From Arthrobacter sp. H20 (GTDB lineage: Bacteria; Actinomycetota; Actinomycetes; Actinomycetales; Micrococcaceae), in NCBI RefSeq assembly GCF_000520515.1, contig NZ_KI914712.1:135680-199679 (forward strand): a stretch of 64,000 nt of DNA. The letters are read 5' to 3'. A program made the position numbers and the translations under genes. Within the stretch, counting starts at the first letter, position 1, and each line of letters starts with the position of its first letter. Positions 7,640 to 16,858 of this stretch are shown here, one piece after another. Below the pieces are notes generated by a model, which was given only the letters and a program-made list of their open reading frames with translations, made no database searches and was not told the DNA's origin.

Positions 7640-8896
7640 ATGCGTCTACACCACCCAAAGCATATGTTTGGCTTTGCCCGAACAGTTGTTGGAAGAGCTG
7701 CCCTGGCGCTCGGAGCACTGCAGGCAGCCGTCGCAGCAACACTGGTGATCATTGACGCGGTGCAGAAGAAGATCAGAACCAAGCGCGAGGGCTTCCCCAG
7801 ACCCGGCATCTTCAAGGGCCACGTCGCCGGTTCGACGACCACCGTCTATACCTACGGGGAAGACCTGTACGAGGCGATGCTCGAAGCAATTCGGTCCGCC
7901 GAACATCAGATTCTGATGGAGACCTACATTTGGAAGGGCGACGCCGTCGGGCGCATCTTCCGTGACGCGCTCAATGAGGCGGCGGCCCGCGGAGTCAAGG
8001 TCTACGTGATCTATGACGGGTTCGCGAACATGGTGGTCAGACCCTCCTTTTACTCGTTCCACCCCGATGTGCACGTCTACCGGTTCCCGGTGCTCAGGCC
8101 GTCAGTGCTGTTTACAAATATTCGCGGGACGGGGTTCGACCACCGCAAGCTGCTGGTGGTGGACCAATCGGTTGGGTTTGTGGGTGGCTACAATATTGGC
8201 AGCCTGTACGCCACTAAGTGGCGGGACACCCACCTGCGCATTGCTGGCCCCTCGGTGTGGGAACTGCGCGAGGCATTTGTCAGCGTGTGGAACCTGTCAG
8301 CGTCCCGGTCGCGGCCGCAGCTGGGCGACGTCAGCGCCGATTTCTGGGAGCCACGCCTCCGAGCGGTCAACAACATCCCGGCGAATCTGGTGTTTCCCAT
8401 CCGCGGCGTGTACCTCGATGCGATCAACCGGGCCAAGGAGCGCATCTTCATCACCACCGCCTACTTCATCCCTGACCAGCAGATTTTGAACGCCCTCCTG
8501 CGGGCCAGCAAACGGGGAGTCGATGTTCGGGTGATTCTGCCGGAGAAATCCAACCACGTGCTGTCGGACTGGTTGTCCCGCGGGTTCTACTCCTCGATGC
8601 TGGAGAACGGGATTCAGGTGCTTCTCTACCAGAACGCAATGATCCATGCGAAGACAGCCACCGTGGACGGCCAGTGGTCAACAGTGGGCACCGCCAACAT
8701 TGACCGGTTGTCCCTGACCGGCAACTACGAGATCAATATGGAGATTTTCGATGAGGATCTGGCCAGCGATATGGAGCAGATCTTCGCAATCGACAGTGGT
8801 AACAGCCGCATCCTGACGATCAAGGAGTGGGAGCGGCGTCACATTGTGGCCCGCTTCAGCGAAGCCATCCTCGCCCCGCTCCGCCCACTCCTGTAA
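7640..8896 (+). CDS. Phospholipase D-family / cardiolipin synthase-like protein
   Basis: Membrane-anchored PLD-superfamily enzyme expected to exchange phosphatidyl groups, as in cardiolipin synthesis. The 418-residue product has one N-terminal hydrophobic helix (ALALGALQAAVAATLVIIDA) and two HKD motifs, FDHRKLLVVDQSVGFVGGYN near residue 167 and MIHAKTATVDGQWSTVGTAN near residue 334, so it can form the full active site. Length fits bacterial cardiolipin synthases, though ClsA types have two N-terminal helices. ATG 7640 is chosen; TTG 7634 in frame is possible. Confidence 0.82.
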   Translation: MRLHHPKHMFGFARTVVGRAALALGALQAAVAATLVIIDAVQKKIRTKREGFPRPGIFKGHVAGSTTTVYTYGEDLYEAMLEAIRSAEHQILMETYIWKGDAVGRIFRDALNEAAARGVKVYVIYDGFANMVVRPSFYSFHPDVHVYRFPVLRPSVLFTNIRGTGFDHRKLLVVDQSVGFVGGYNIGSLYATKWRDTHLRIAGPSVWELREAFVSVWNLSASRSRPQLGDVSADFWEPRLRAVNNIPANLVFPIRGVYLDAINRAKERIFITTAYFIPDQQILNALLRASKRGVDVRVILPEKSNHVLSDWLSRGFYSSMLENGIQVLLYQNAMIHAKTATVDGQWSTVGTANIDRLSLTGNYEINMEIFDEDLASDMEQIFAIDSGNSRILTIKEWERRHIVARFSEAILAPLRPLL

Positions 8897-8927
8897 GCCG
8901 CAGCACCCCACCGCGGCGCTGCCCGGA

Positions 8928-9629
8928 TCAGGGCGTGGCGAACCGGTCCAGGTATCCCACCCGGGACTGGTGGACGTGGCCGGCCATCAGCCGTTCGGCC
9001 TCGGCCGGGTTGCCGGCGTCGATCGCGGCCATGATGGAGCGGTGTTCGCTCCAGGACTGCTTGCCCCGGTGGTCAACGTCGGTGGCGTAGAGCCATTCGA
9101 TCTTTCCGGAGATCTGGCGGAGCAGGGCGGTCAGGGAGGCGCTGCCACTGAGATCGGCGATCCCCAGGTGGAAACGGATGTTCAGTTCCGGCAGCAACTG
9201 AAGGTTCCCCGCAGCCACTGCCTGGTCGCCGTCGTCTAGCAGGTCAGCGAGCAACCGGCGCGCCTTCCACCATTCGGCGCTCGGCTCGCCGGCACTGAAC
9301 TGGGCAGCAGCCCGCCGCGCAGCCCGCCGCGCGGTGGCTGCCTCAAGCGCTTCGCGCACGGAGAAGAGATCATCGGCGTCGTCAACGGGAATCTCCGAGA
9401 CGGTCGATCCGGCGTAGGGCTTCGACTCGACGAATCCTTCGGCCTCCAGCGCGCGCAACGCCTCGCGCACAGGGATGCGCGACACCCCGTATTTGGCAGC
9501 GAGCACCGCTTCGGTCACGCGCGTGCCCGGCTGCAGGGAACCGAAAATAATGTCACGCCGGATCTCGTCCTGCACCCTTTGCCTGGGGGCAGGATCCGCC
9601 GGTTTGGGATCAGGCAGCAAAGGCAGCAC
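8928..9629 (-). CDS. GntR-family regulator, FCD type, of the gamma-glutamyl peptide operon
   Basis: Transcription factor of 233 residues. The N-terminal winged helix reads RRDIIFGSLQPGTRVTEAVL...YGVSRIPVREALRALEAEG, the hallmark of GntR. The C-terminal all-helical FCD ligand domain runs from about residue 95 (VREALEAATARRAARRAAA... ELNIRFHLGIADLSGSASL...SEHRSIMAAIDAGN). GTG 9629 is preceded by GGGAG and overlaps the end of the ATPase gene by 20 bp, making it the last gene of the operon. Candidate operators lie at 16748-16787, upstream of the first gene, which suggests autoregulation by a peptide or glutamate-type ligand. Confidence 0.85.
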   Translation of the reverse strand: MLPLLPDPKPADPAPRQRVQDEIRRDIIFGSLQPGTRVTEAVLAAKYGVSRIPVREALRALEAEGFVESKPYAGSTVSEIPVDDADDLFSVREALEAATARRAARRAAAQFSAGEPSAEWWKARRLLADLLDDGDQAVAAGNLQLLPELNIRFHLGIADLSGSASLTALLRQISGKIEWLYATDVDHRGKQSWSEHRSIMAAIDAGNPAEAERLMAGHVHQSRVGYLDRFATP

Positions 9630-11280
9630 CGGGGATAGCTCCCAGCAGTTCACTGGTGTACTCGGACCCGGGCCGGTTATAGACCTGATCCACACTTCCC
9701 GCTTCCATCACCTCGCCTGCCTTCATGACCACCACAGTATCGGCAATCTGCCGGACAACGGCCAGGTCGTGGCTGATGAACAGGTAGGTCAGTCCCAGCC
9801 GGTCCTGCAGATCGGCCAGCAACCGCAGGATCTGATCCTGCACCAGCACGTCAAGGGCCGATACCGCCTCATCGAGGATGAGCATCTCGGGTTCCAGGGC
9901 CAACGCCCGCGCGATGGCGACCCGCTGGCGCTGCCCGCCCGAAAGTTCGTTGGGCCGGCGCTGCGCCACGGCGTGCGGCAGGCCCACCTGGTTCAGCAGG
10001 TCGGCCACCTTGCGCCGGCGGTCGTCCTTGTCCCCCACCTTGAAAATCCGCAGTGGTTCATCGATCAGCCGTTCAATGCTGAAGGTCGGATCCAGCGAGC
10101 CGTAGGGGTCCTGGAACACCGGCTGCACCATGCGTCGCAACGCCCGGCGCTCCTGCCCGCGGCTCGCCGTAATGGCCTTCCCATCGATCAGCGCCTCACC
10201 CGATGTGGCAGTTTCCAGCCCGAGGATAATCCGCGCAACAGTTGTCTTACCTGAACCGGATTCACCCACCACCGCCGTCGTCGTCCCCCGCTGCACGCTG
10301 AAGGAAACATTCTTCACCGCCTGCACTGTGCTGCCCCGCTGCCCGCGCAGCTTAAACTCCTTGAACAGATCACGGATCACAAGGATCGGTTCCGGCCCGG
10401 CGATTGACGACGTTCCCCCGCCTGCCGGTTCCCGCCCCAGCACAGCTGCCACCGAGGGAGCAGCGGCGACGAGAGCCCTGGTGTAGTCCTCCTGGGGGTT
10501 GAGCAGGATCTCGCGGGGTGTGCCCACCTCCACAATGCGGCCCTCCGACATCACAATGATGCGGTCGGTACGGTCGGCGGCCAGCCCAAGATCGTGGGTA
10601 ATGAACAGCAGCGAGGTCCCCCGGGCATCCACCAGGTTTTGGAGGTGGTTCAGGATCTGCCGTTGCACTGTCACATCGAGGGCCGACGTCGGCTCATCAG
10701 CGATCAGCAGCTCTGGCTCACCGGCGAGGGACATCGCGATCAGGACCCGCTGGCGCATGCCGCCGGAGAACTCGTGGGGGTACTGGCCGTACCGGCGTTC
10801 GGCATCGGGAATTCCAGCCTCGGTCATCAGCTCGACGGCGCGTGCCTTCGTTTGCGCGCGGGCCCACCGTTCACTACCGGGGGGCCTGTTACTCATGAGA
10901 GCGTCAGCAATCTGGGCGCCCACCTTCATCGAGGGGTTCAGGTTGGACATGGGGTCCTGCGGGACCAGGCCGAGCCGAGAGCCGCGAATGGACCGCATCT
11001 GGGCGTCCGACGCGTCGGCCAGGTCGACCATGGTCCCCCCGGAACCCAGTCTGATCGAGCCGTTGGAGACGTAGCCATTTCCCGGCAGAAGCTGCAGGAT
11101 GGCGCCGATGGTCGTCGACTTGCCGGAGCCGGACTGGCCCACGATCGCCACCCGCTCCCCCTGCCGCACCTCGAAGCTGACGTTGTGCAGCACCGGCGTG
11201 TCGCCGAACGTCACCTCAAGGTTCTCGACTGCCAGCAGAACATCGTTGGATCCTGCACTCGGTTCAGCGACCTGCTGCAT
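9610..11280 (-). CDS. Peptide ABC transporter, fused double ATPase (DppD-DppF type)
   Basis: Energises peptide import. The 556-residue protein contains two complete ATPase halves: first Walker A VGQSGSGKST, signature FSGGMRQRVLIAMSL, Walker B LLIADEPTSALDV; second Walker A VGESGSGKTT, signature LSGGQRQRVAIARAL, Walker B MLILDEAVSALDV. Separate DppD and DppF proteins are each about 300 residues, so this is the tandem (GsiA/YejF-like) form. ATG 11280 follows GAGGAGC. The gene overlaps the gamma-glutamyltransferase gene before it by 17 bp and the regulator after it. The second Walker B has DEA rather than DEP, a tolerated variant. Confidence 0.92.
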   Translation of the reverse strand: MQQVAEPSAGSNDVLLAVENLEVTFGDTPVLHNVSFEVRQGERVAIVGQSGSGKSTTIGAILQLLPGNGYVSNGSIRLGSGGTMVDLADASDAQMRSIRGSRLGLVPQDPMSNLNPSMKVGAQIADALMSNRPPGSERWARAQTKARAVELMTEAGIPDAERRYGQYPHEFSGGMRQRVLIAMSLAGEPELLIADEPTSALDVTVQRQILNHLQNLVDARGTSLLFITHDLGLAADRTDRIIVMSEGRIVEVGTPREILLNPQEDYTRALVAAAPSVAAVLGREPAGGGTSSIAGPEPILVIRDLFKEFKLRGQRGSTVQAVKNVSFSVQRGTTTAVVGESGSGKTTVARIILGLETATSGEALIDGKAITASRGQERRALRRMVQPVFQDPYGSLDPTFSIERLIDEPLRIFKVGDKDDRRRKVADLLNQVGLPHAVAQRRPNELSGGQRQRVAIARALALEPEMLILDEAVSALDVLVQDQILRLLADLQDRLGLTYLFISHDLAVVRQIADTVVVMKAGEVMEAGSVDQVYNRPGSEYTSELLGAIPGAAFAA

Positions 11281-13072
11281 AGCCCTGAGCTCCTCTCGGG
11301 TTGGCTGCGGCTTTGAGAACACCGGTGGCTGGGTCGCTGACCACCGAGGAGATCCGGCCCAGAGCCCAGTCACCAGCCCGGGTGACTACGTGGCCGCGAT
11401 CCTCCAGGTCGGTAATGACGTCGTCGCCCAGGCGGTCCTCCACCACTGCCCCACCCGGTTCCCAGGTGCGGGGGAAGAAGGAGCCGGGGATCGACGTCGT
11501 GTGCAGGGACGGCGCGTCGATCGCCTGCTGCGGTGAGTAGCCGCCCACGATGGTGCGCAGAATGTACAGCAGCTGCCACTGGTCCTGCTGGTCACCGCCG
11601 GGCGATCCCAGCGCCACCACCGGCACCCCGTCCTTGAGGATCAGGGTAGGGGTCAGCGTGGTGCGGGGGCGTTTGCCCGGGCGGAGGGTCGACGGCGCTC
11701 CATCTTCCAACCAGGTCATCTGCAACCGCGAGCCCAGGCAGAACCCCAGTTCGGGGATAGTCGGAGAGGACTGCAGCCAGCCACCGGACGGAGTGGCCGA
11801 GACCATGTTGCCCCACTGGTCGACGACGTCGATGTGGCAGGTATCGCCGCGGGTCTCACCACTGCGTGAGACGGTGGGTTCGCCAACCCCTGCCATCGCG
11901 CCGATCCCGGCGAGCGCCGGTGGGAGGTACTCGGTGCGCAGCGGCGGGATGAACGGTTCGCGGCCGGGCACGGTGCCGGGCCTGAACTCGGTGGAGGCCC
12001 GATCGGTGATCAGCTCACGGCGCAGGGCCGAATACTCCTCCGAGAGCAGGTATTCCAGGGGAACGTCGGCGTCGCCGTAGTAGGCCTCACGGTCGGCGAT
12101 CGCCAGTTTCTGTGCCTCGAGGATGGTGTGGGCGCCGAGCGCCGTTGACGGGTCCAGGTGCTCATCGTCGTACCCGGCCAGGATGGCGAGGGTCTGCAGC
12201 AGGGCCGGTCCCTGCCCCCAGGCGCCGGTCTTGGCGATGGTGTGGCCGCGGAACTCGAAGGTGGTGGCGGGTTCGTACCCGGCCTGGCAGCCGGCGAAGT
12301 CCTCGAGGCTCATCACGCCGGCGTGGTCGGTGCCGGACGAGTGTCGGTGCGGCTGGGCGGTGAAGGCGACAGCGGCCTGCGCCACGAAGCCCTCGCTCCA
12401 CTCGCGCCGGGCGGCGTCGATGCGCTCCTCGCGGGTGGCGTCGGGCGCGCCGGCCGCGACCAGGCGGTCCAGCACTGCGGCGTAGGCCTCGTTCCTGATC
12501 ATGTCACCGGCCACGGGAGCTTTGCCCTCGGGCATCCAAAGCGCCGCCGACGTCGGCCAGTGGTCGTTGAACAGGTCGGCGACAGCGGAGATCGTCGCAC
12601 CGACGCGCCCCACGATCGGGTGCCCGTTGCGGGCGTAACCGATCGCAAATTCCAGGACGTCGCCGAGCTCCCAGGTGCCGTGGTCACGCAGCAGGAGGAA
12701 CCAGGCGTCGACGGCGGCGGGCACAGCGGCGGCGAGCGCACCCGAACCGGGCACCAGTTCCAGTCCTTCGGAGAGGTAATGCTCCCGGGTGGCAGCGGCC
12801 GGTGCGGGGCCCTGCCCCATCAGGACAACGGGCTCGGACGGGTTCACCGCCGTGGCAAACACGCCGGTCATATCGCCGCCCGGACCGTTGAGGTGAGGCT
12901 CCACCACATGAAGCACGAACGCGCTGGCAACGGCGGCGTCGAACGCGTTCCCGCCGCGCTCAAGGACTGCCTGCGCCGACGCGGTGGCCAGCCAGTGGGT
13001 GGAGGCGGTCATCCCGAAGGTGCCCTCGAGAGTGGGTCGGGTGGTGAAGGAAGCGGGTGCTGTGTAAGTCAT
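11264..13072 (-). CDS. ggt: Gamma-glutamyltransferase
   Basis: N-terminal-nucleophile hydrolase that cleaves gamma-glutamyl bonds (glutathione and gamma-glutamyl peptides). The 602-residue protein shows the large-subunit motifs GGNAFDAAVASAFVLHVVEP and GPGGDMTGVF, and the self-cleavage site ETRGDTCHIDVVDQWGNMVS, with Thr at about residue 407 as nucleophile, followed by PSGGWLQSS. No signal peptide is seen, so it acts in the cytoplasm on imported peptides, in keeping with its place between permease and ATPase genes. ATG 13072 is chosen; GTG 13081, overlapping the permease stop, is an alternative. Family is clear; the preferred substrate is inferred. Confidence 0.9.
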   Translation of the reverse strand: MTYTAPASFTTRPTLEGTFGMTASTHWLATASAQAVLERGGNAFDAAVASAFVLHVVEPHLNGPGGDMTGVFATAVNPSEPVVLMGQGPAPAAATREHYLSEGLELVPGSGALAAAVPAAVDAWFLLLRDHGTWELGDVLEFAIGYARNGHPIVGRVGATISAVADLFNDHWPTSAALWMPEGKAPVAGDMIRNEAYAAVLDRLVAAGAPDATREERIDAARREWSEGFVAQAAVAFTAQPHRHSSGTDHAGVMSLEDFAGCQAGYEPATTFEFRGHTIAKTGAWGQGPALLQTLAILAGYDDEHLDPSTALGAHTILEAQKLAIADREAYYGDADVPLEYLLSEEYSALRRELITDRASTEFRPGTVPGREPFIPPLRTEYLPPALAGIGAMAGVGEPTVSRSGETRGDTCHIDVVDQWGNMVSATPSGGWLQSSPTIPELGFCLGSRLQMTWLEDGAPSTLRPGKRPRTTLTPTLILKDGVPVVALGSPGGDQQDQWQLLYILRTIVGGYSPQQAIDAPSLHTTSIPGSFFPRTWEPGGAVVEDRLGDDVITDLEDRGHVVTRAGDWALGRISSVVSDPATGVLKAAANPRGAQGYAAGR

Positions 13073-13077
13073 CGACG

Positions 13078-14019
13078 TCACTTTCGGTTCTTTTTACGTG
13101 TTCGGGAGCGGGAACTTGAGGTACTGGTGGGATCGAGGGCGTCGCGCAGGGCGTCCCCGAACAGGTTGAAGGCCAGGCAGATCACGGCAATCGCAACGCC
13201 CGGGAAGATGGCGGCAGTGGGAGACCTGAAAATGTACTGCTGCGCATCCGAGAGCATGATACCCAGGCTAGGGGTGGGCGGCTGGATCCCGAGACCGAGG
13301 AAGGACAGCAGCGCCTCACCGATCACCGCGACCGGCATGATAACCGTGGCCTGCACAATGATCGCCGACGCCGCATTGGGCAGCACATGCTGCGCCATGA
13401 TCCGCAGCCCCGACGCGTCCATGGTGCGGGCGCCAAGGACGAAGTCGCTCTCCTTGATTCGCAGCGTTTCGCCGCGGACCACCCGGATCATGGTCGGGAT
13501 CTGCGCGATCCCCAGGGCGATGGCGGCGTTTGACAGGCTTGGCCCGCTGATCGCCGCCAGTCCGACGGCGATGATCAGGAACGGGAAGGCCAGGGTGACG
13601 TCAGTGAGGCGGGAGATGACGGCGTCGAACCCTTTCCAGTAGCCGGCCAGCAGCCCCAGGGGCGTGCCGACGACAACGGCCAGCAGCACGGACAGAGCGC
13701 CCACCTGGAGGGATGCCTGCATGCCGAAGAGCATCCGCGAGAAAATGTCCCGGCCCAGGTCATCGGTTCCCAGCAGGTACCCCACGGTCAGGGGGTCCTG
13801 GAAGGGTGCATCGAAGTGGACCTCGGTGGGATCGTAGGGTGCGATCAGGGGAGCCAGCACCGCTGCGAGGACCACGATGGCCAGCATGATGCCACCGGCA
13901 ATGCCCAGCGGGTTGCGGCGCAGTGAGCGCCAGATCCGGCCGCGGGCCGAGCCGAGGCCCGCTCCCTCGGGCCCGATTCCGGGGCCGGTCCCCGTAGGAG
14001 CGATTTCAGTAGCGGCCAT
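13078..14019 (-). CDS. Peptide ABC transporter permease (DppC type)
   Basis: One of two membrane subunits of the peptide importer. It has 313 residues, with a proline/glycine-rich cytosolic N-terminus, about six hydrophobic segments, the N-terminal DppC signature GTDDLGRDIFSRMLFGMQASL and the ATPase-contact loop GARTMDASGLRIMAQHVLPN. The C-terminus is a basic tail (SSSRSRTRKKNRK). The ATG overlaps the stop of the partner permease as TAATG (14017-14021). Confidence 0.92.
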   Translation of the reverse strand: MAATEIAPTGTGPGIGPEGAGLGSARGRIWRSLRRNPLGIAGGIMLAIVVLAAVLAPLIAPYDPTEVHFDAPFQDPLTVGYLLGTDDLGRDIFSRMLFGMQASLQVGALSVLLAVVVGTPLGLLAGYWKGFDAVISRLTDVTLAFPFLIIAVGLAAISGPSLSNAAIALGIAQIPTMIRVVRGETLRIKESDFVLGARTMDASGLRIMAQHVLPNAASAIIVQATVIMPVAVIGEALLSFLGLGIQPPTPSLGIMLSDAQQYIFRSPTAAIFPGVAIAVICLAFNLFGDALRDALDPTSTSSSRSRTRKKNRK

Positions 14020-14972
14020 TAGTTGGCTCCTCCGACTCGGATTTTCGGGTTGACGACTGAGTACAGGATGTCCACGGCCAGGTTGATCACGATGTAGGAC
14101 ATGGTGATGATCAGCACCACTGCCTGGATGACCGGGTAGTCACGGGTGAACACGGCGTCGAGCGTCAGTTTTCCGAAGCCGGGCAGTGCGAAGATCCGCT
14201 CAGTCACCACGGCACCGGAGATCAGGCCGCCGAGCTGCAGCCCCACGATGGTGACCACCACGATCAGCGAGTTCCGCAGGCCGTACCGCATCAGCACCCG
14301 GCCCCGGCCCAGGCCCTTGGCCCGGGCGGTCCGCACGTAGTCGGTGCTCATGGTTTCGATCATCGACGCACGGGTCTGCCGCATGATCACGGCGGCCAGT
14401 CCGGTGCCCAGAATGACGGCCGGGAGGGTCAGGTAGTACAGGCCGCGCAACGGGTCGGTAGCCACGTCCACATACCCCGACGCCGGGAACCAGCCGAGCG
14501 TTACCGACAGGTACAGGATCGCGAGGATGCCGAGCCAGAAGTTCGGCACCGACAAGCCGACGAGCGCAAACCCGTTGGCGAACCATTCGGGCCAACGCCC
14601 GCGGAACCGTTCGGCGATGACGCCGAACAGGATCCCGACGACGACGGCCACCACGATCGCGTAGGCGGACAGCCACAGAGTGACGGGCAGGGTGGTGGCG
14701 ATCAGCTCGGTGACGGCGGTCCCTGTGCGGGTTGATTCACCGAAGTCGCCGCGCATGATGTTGCCGATGAAGGTGAAGTACTGGCTGGTCAATGAGTCGT
14801 TGAGGCCCAGCTGTTCACGGATCGCCTCCACCTGTTCTGGGCTGGCTTCCTCTCCGGCCATGGCCAGGGCGGGGTCGCCCGGGAGCTGCCGGACGCCGAT
14901 GAAGACCACCAGCGACGCCAGGAGCAGGGTCAGGGCCGACTGCCAGAGTCGGGTTGCCACATAGCGGATCAT
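14019..14972 (-). CDS. Peptide ABC transporter permease (DppB type)
   Basis: The other membrane subunit, 317 residues, with the typical first helix (LTLLLASLVVFIGVRQLPGD), a short extracytoplasmic segment, and five further helices. The ATPase-contact motif reads YVRTARAKGLGRGRVLMRYGLRNS. Its ATG overlaps the stop of the binding-protein gene as ATGA (14969-14972), so stoichiometric translation is expected. Confidence 0.92.
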   Translation of the reverse strand: MIRYVATRLWQSALTLLLASLVVFIGVRQLPGDPALAMAGEEASPEQVEAIREQLGLNDSLTSQYFTFIGNIMRGDFGESTRTGTAVTELIATTLPVTLWLSAYAIVVAVVVGILFGVIAERFRGRWPEWFANGFALVGLSVPNFWLGILAILYLSVTLGWFPASGYVDVATDPLRGLYYLTLPAVILGTGLAAVIMRQTRASMIETMSTDYVRTARAKGLGRGRVLMRYGLRNSLIVVVTIVGLQLGGLISGAVVTERIFALPGFGKLTLDAVFTRDYPVIQAVVLIITMSYIVINLAVDILYSVVNPKIRVGGAN

Positions 14973-16690
14973 GGCTGGGCCCCTTCTGCTTCAGCCGAGG
15001 CTGCCTCTGCCGCTTCATCGATGAACGCCACGTTGCTGAGGTGCACCACGCCGTCGGCGAAGGTTTCCACCCCGGCGATGTCGGTGGTGTACGCGGTAAG
15101 GCTGCGCACCCGGTACAGGTAGATGAGCGGGTTGTCTTCCTGTACCCTCTCGATCACCTGGCCGTACAAGTCGGCGCGTTCGGCTTCGTCGATGGTCTGG
15201 GCCGCCTCCCGAAGGAGGGTGTCGACGTCGTCCTCGCTGTAGCCGGAGTAGTTGTTACCCCCGCCGGTGGAGAGGAAGTTGAACATGTTGCCGTGCGGGT
15301 CTACACGGCCCGACCAGCCGAGTTGCAGCATTTCGAAGTCCCCGCGGGACTGGACGTCCAGCAGGGTGGAGTACTCCACGGGAACGATGGTCAGGCTGAA
15401 CGCGCCCTCCTCGGACACAGCGGCCTGCAGAGCCTGGGCGAAGCGCAGCGTGTCGGGTGCGTTGGAAACCTGCATCTCGATCTCGTACGGTGTTTCGATG
15501 CCTGCCTCTTTGAGCAGTGCGACGGCGCCTTCCGGATCGAACGGCGGGCAGTCCTCGCTGAGCTCGGAGGTGAAGGGGCTTTCCGGGGAGACGGGTGAGC
15601 AGGCTGGCTGGTACCAGCTGTTGAAGACCGTGTTGACGAGTGCTTCACGGTCGATCGACATGGACAGGGCCATCCGGACGGCTGCCTCCTCGGCGAGGGG
15701 CGTGTCGATGGTGCCCACCGGTTCACCGACGCCGTCGGTGTTACCGATGTTGATGGTGAGGCCCTGGTAGCCGAGCGAGCCAACCTGCAGCACGCCGATC
15801 CCCTCCTCCTGGGTCAGCGCGTCAATGTCCTGGGGTGAGATGGTGTCGGCCACGTGGACGTCGCCGGACCGCAGGTTCGCTGCGCGGATGTTCGCGTCGG
15901 TGATGATCCGGTAGGTGATACTGTCCAGGTGGACGTTCTCGGCGTCGTAGTAGAGCGGATCCCGCTCGACGGAGATCGACGTCTGGGGGACGCGGTCGAC
16001 GAACTTGAACGGGCCCACGCATACCGGGTTGTCTCCGAAGTTCTCGCCCGCCGCGTCGAGTGCCTGCGGCGAGAGCATCATGCCCGCGCGGTCGGCGAGT
16101 GCGGCGGTCAGCGGGGCGAACGGGGTCTCGTAGGTGATCTCGACCGTATACTCGTCGGTCGCTTCGATGCCCGTGATGGGCCCCAGCTCGCTGGCCCGGG
16201 ATGAGCCCTCGAGGTTCAGGTGACGGTCAATGGTTTTGCGTACCGCTTCGGCGTTGAAGTCGGTCCCGTCGGCGAACACTGCGTCCTTCCGGACCGGGAT
16301 GGAGACGGTGAGGCCGTCGTCGGAGACCTCGGGAAGCTCGGTGGCGAGCTGAGGGATGAGTTCACCTGCGGCATCGATGTCATAGAGCTTCTGGCACATG
16401 GTCTGCATGACGTAGCGGGTATAGAGGGACGACGACGTCGTCGGGTCCAGGCGATCGGGTTCGGCTGACAGTGCCATCACCAGGTCTCCTCCCTCCACGA
16501 TGGTCTTGCCCTCGAGGGACGCGGTGGTGACCTCTTCCCTCTCGGGGGCCGGTTCGAGCGCCTGAAGTGGCTGGCAGGCGGTCATGGCAAGGATCATTGC
16601 GGCGGCACTGGCAAACACGCCGGCCTTTTTGAGCGGGGACCGGGATCGCGTGTCCGGCGGGACCGGCTGCGTACGTGGTGTGGGCGGCAT
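14969..16690 (-). CDS. Peptide-binding lipoprotein of the ABC importer (SBP family 5)
   Basis: Extracellular solute receptor, first gene of the operon. The 573-residue protein has a proline-rich, positively charged N-terminus, a hydrophobic stretch and a lipobox ending LAMTAC with Cys39 as lipidation site. Downstream sequence fits family 5 (DppA/OppA/GsiB): GGDLVMALSAEPDRLDPTTS, a middle domain with VKI-type repeats, and FSLTIVPVEYSTLLDVQSRG. ATG 16690 follows AAGGAT. The gene context (gamma-glutamyltransferase) points to glutathione-like or gamma-glutamyl peptides as ligand, which is inference. Confidence 0.9.
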   Translation of the reverse strand: MPPTPRTQPVPPDTRSRSPLKKAGVFASAAAMILAMTACQPLQALEPAPEREEVTTASLEGKTIVEGGDLVMALSAEPDRLDPTTSSSLYTRYVMQTMCQKLYDIDAAGELIPQLATELPEVSDDGLTVSIPVRKDAVFADGTDFNAEAVRKTIDRHLNLEGSSRASELGPITGIEATDEYTVEITYETPFAPLTAALADRAGMMLSPQALDAAGENFGDNPVCVGPFKFVDRVPQTSISVERDPLYYDAENVHLDSITYRIITDANIRAANLRSGDVHVADTISPQDIDALTQEEGIGVLQVGSLGYQGLTINIGNTDGVGEPVGTIDTPLAEEAAVRMALSMSIDREALVNTVFNSWYQPACSPVSPESPFTSELSEDCPPFDPEGAVALLKEAGIETPYEIEMQVSNAPDTLRFAQALQAAVSEEGAFSLTIVPVEYSTLLDVQSRGDFEMLQLGWSGRVDPHGNMFNFLSTGGGNNYSGYSEDDVDTLLREAAQTIDEAERADLYGQVIERVQEDNPLIYLYRVRSLTAYTTDIAGVETFADGVVHLSNVAFIDEAAEAASAEAEGAQP

Positions 16691-16747
16691 TTCTATCCTT
16701 GGTTCAGGAGGCGGGGGCTGCATGTGGCGCAGGTCTCATGTGACCGA

Positions 16748-16787
16748 TTGCATACAACAATAAACAGAAAGGTGTATTTTGTATACA
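16748..16787. promoter_or_regulatory. Candidate pair of GntR/FCD operators
   Basis: TTGCATACAA (16748-16757) and TTGTATACA (16779-16787) are near-identical palindromic sites whose centres are 31 bp apart, about three helical turns. FCD-type GntR proteins often bind TNGTATACNA-like sites. The sites lie 58-97 bp before the binding-protein start and also upstream of the divergent DUF1275 gene, so either or both could be controlled. The operon's own GntR gene (8928-9629) is the natural candidate binder. Confidence 0.5.
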
Positions 16788-16858
16788 TGCCGTCTGAAAT
16801 GTGACGGTTCGTATAACACCAGTCTCAGAACAGCAGTTCGTACATACCGGAGGATCCA

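Noticed and set aside
12158-13642. Long plus-strand frame of 494 codons
   Set aside because: It runs antisense across the gamma-glutamyltransferase and permease genes, has no recognisable domain and is arginine/glycine-rich as expected of a shadow frame in high-GC DNA.
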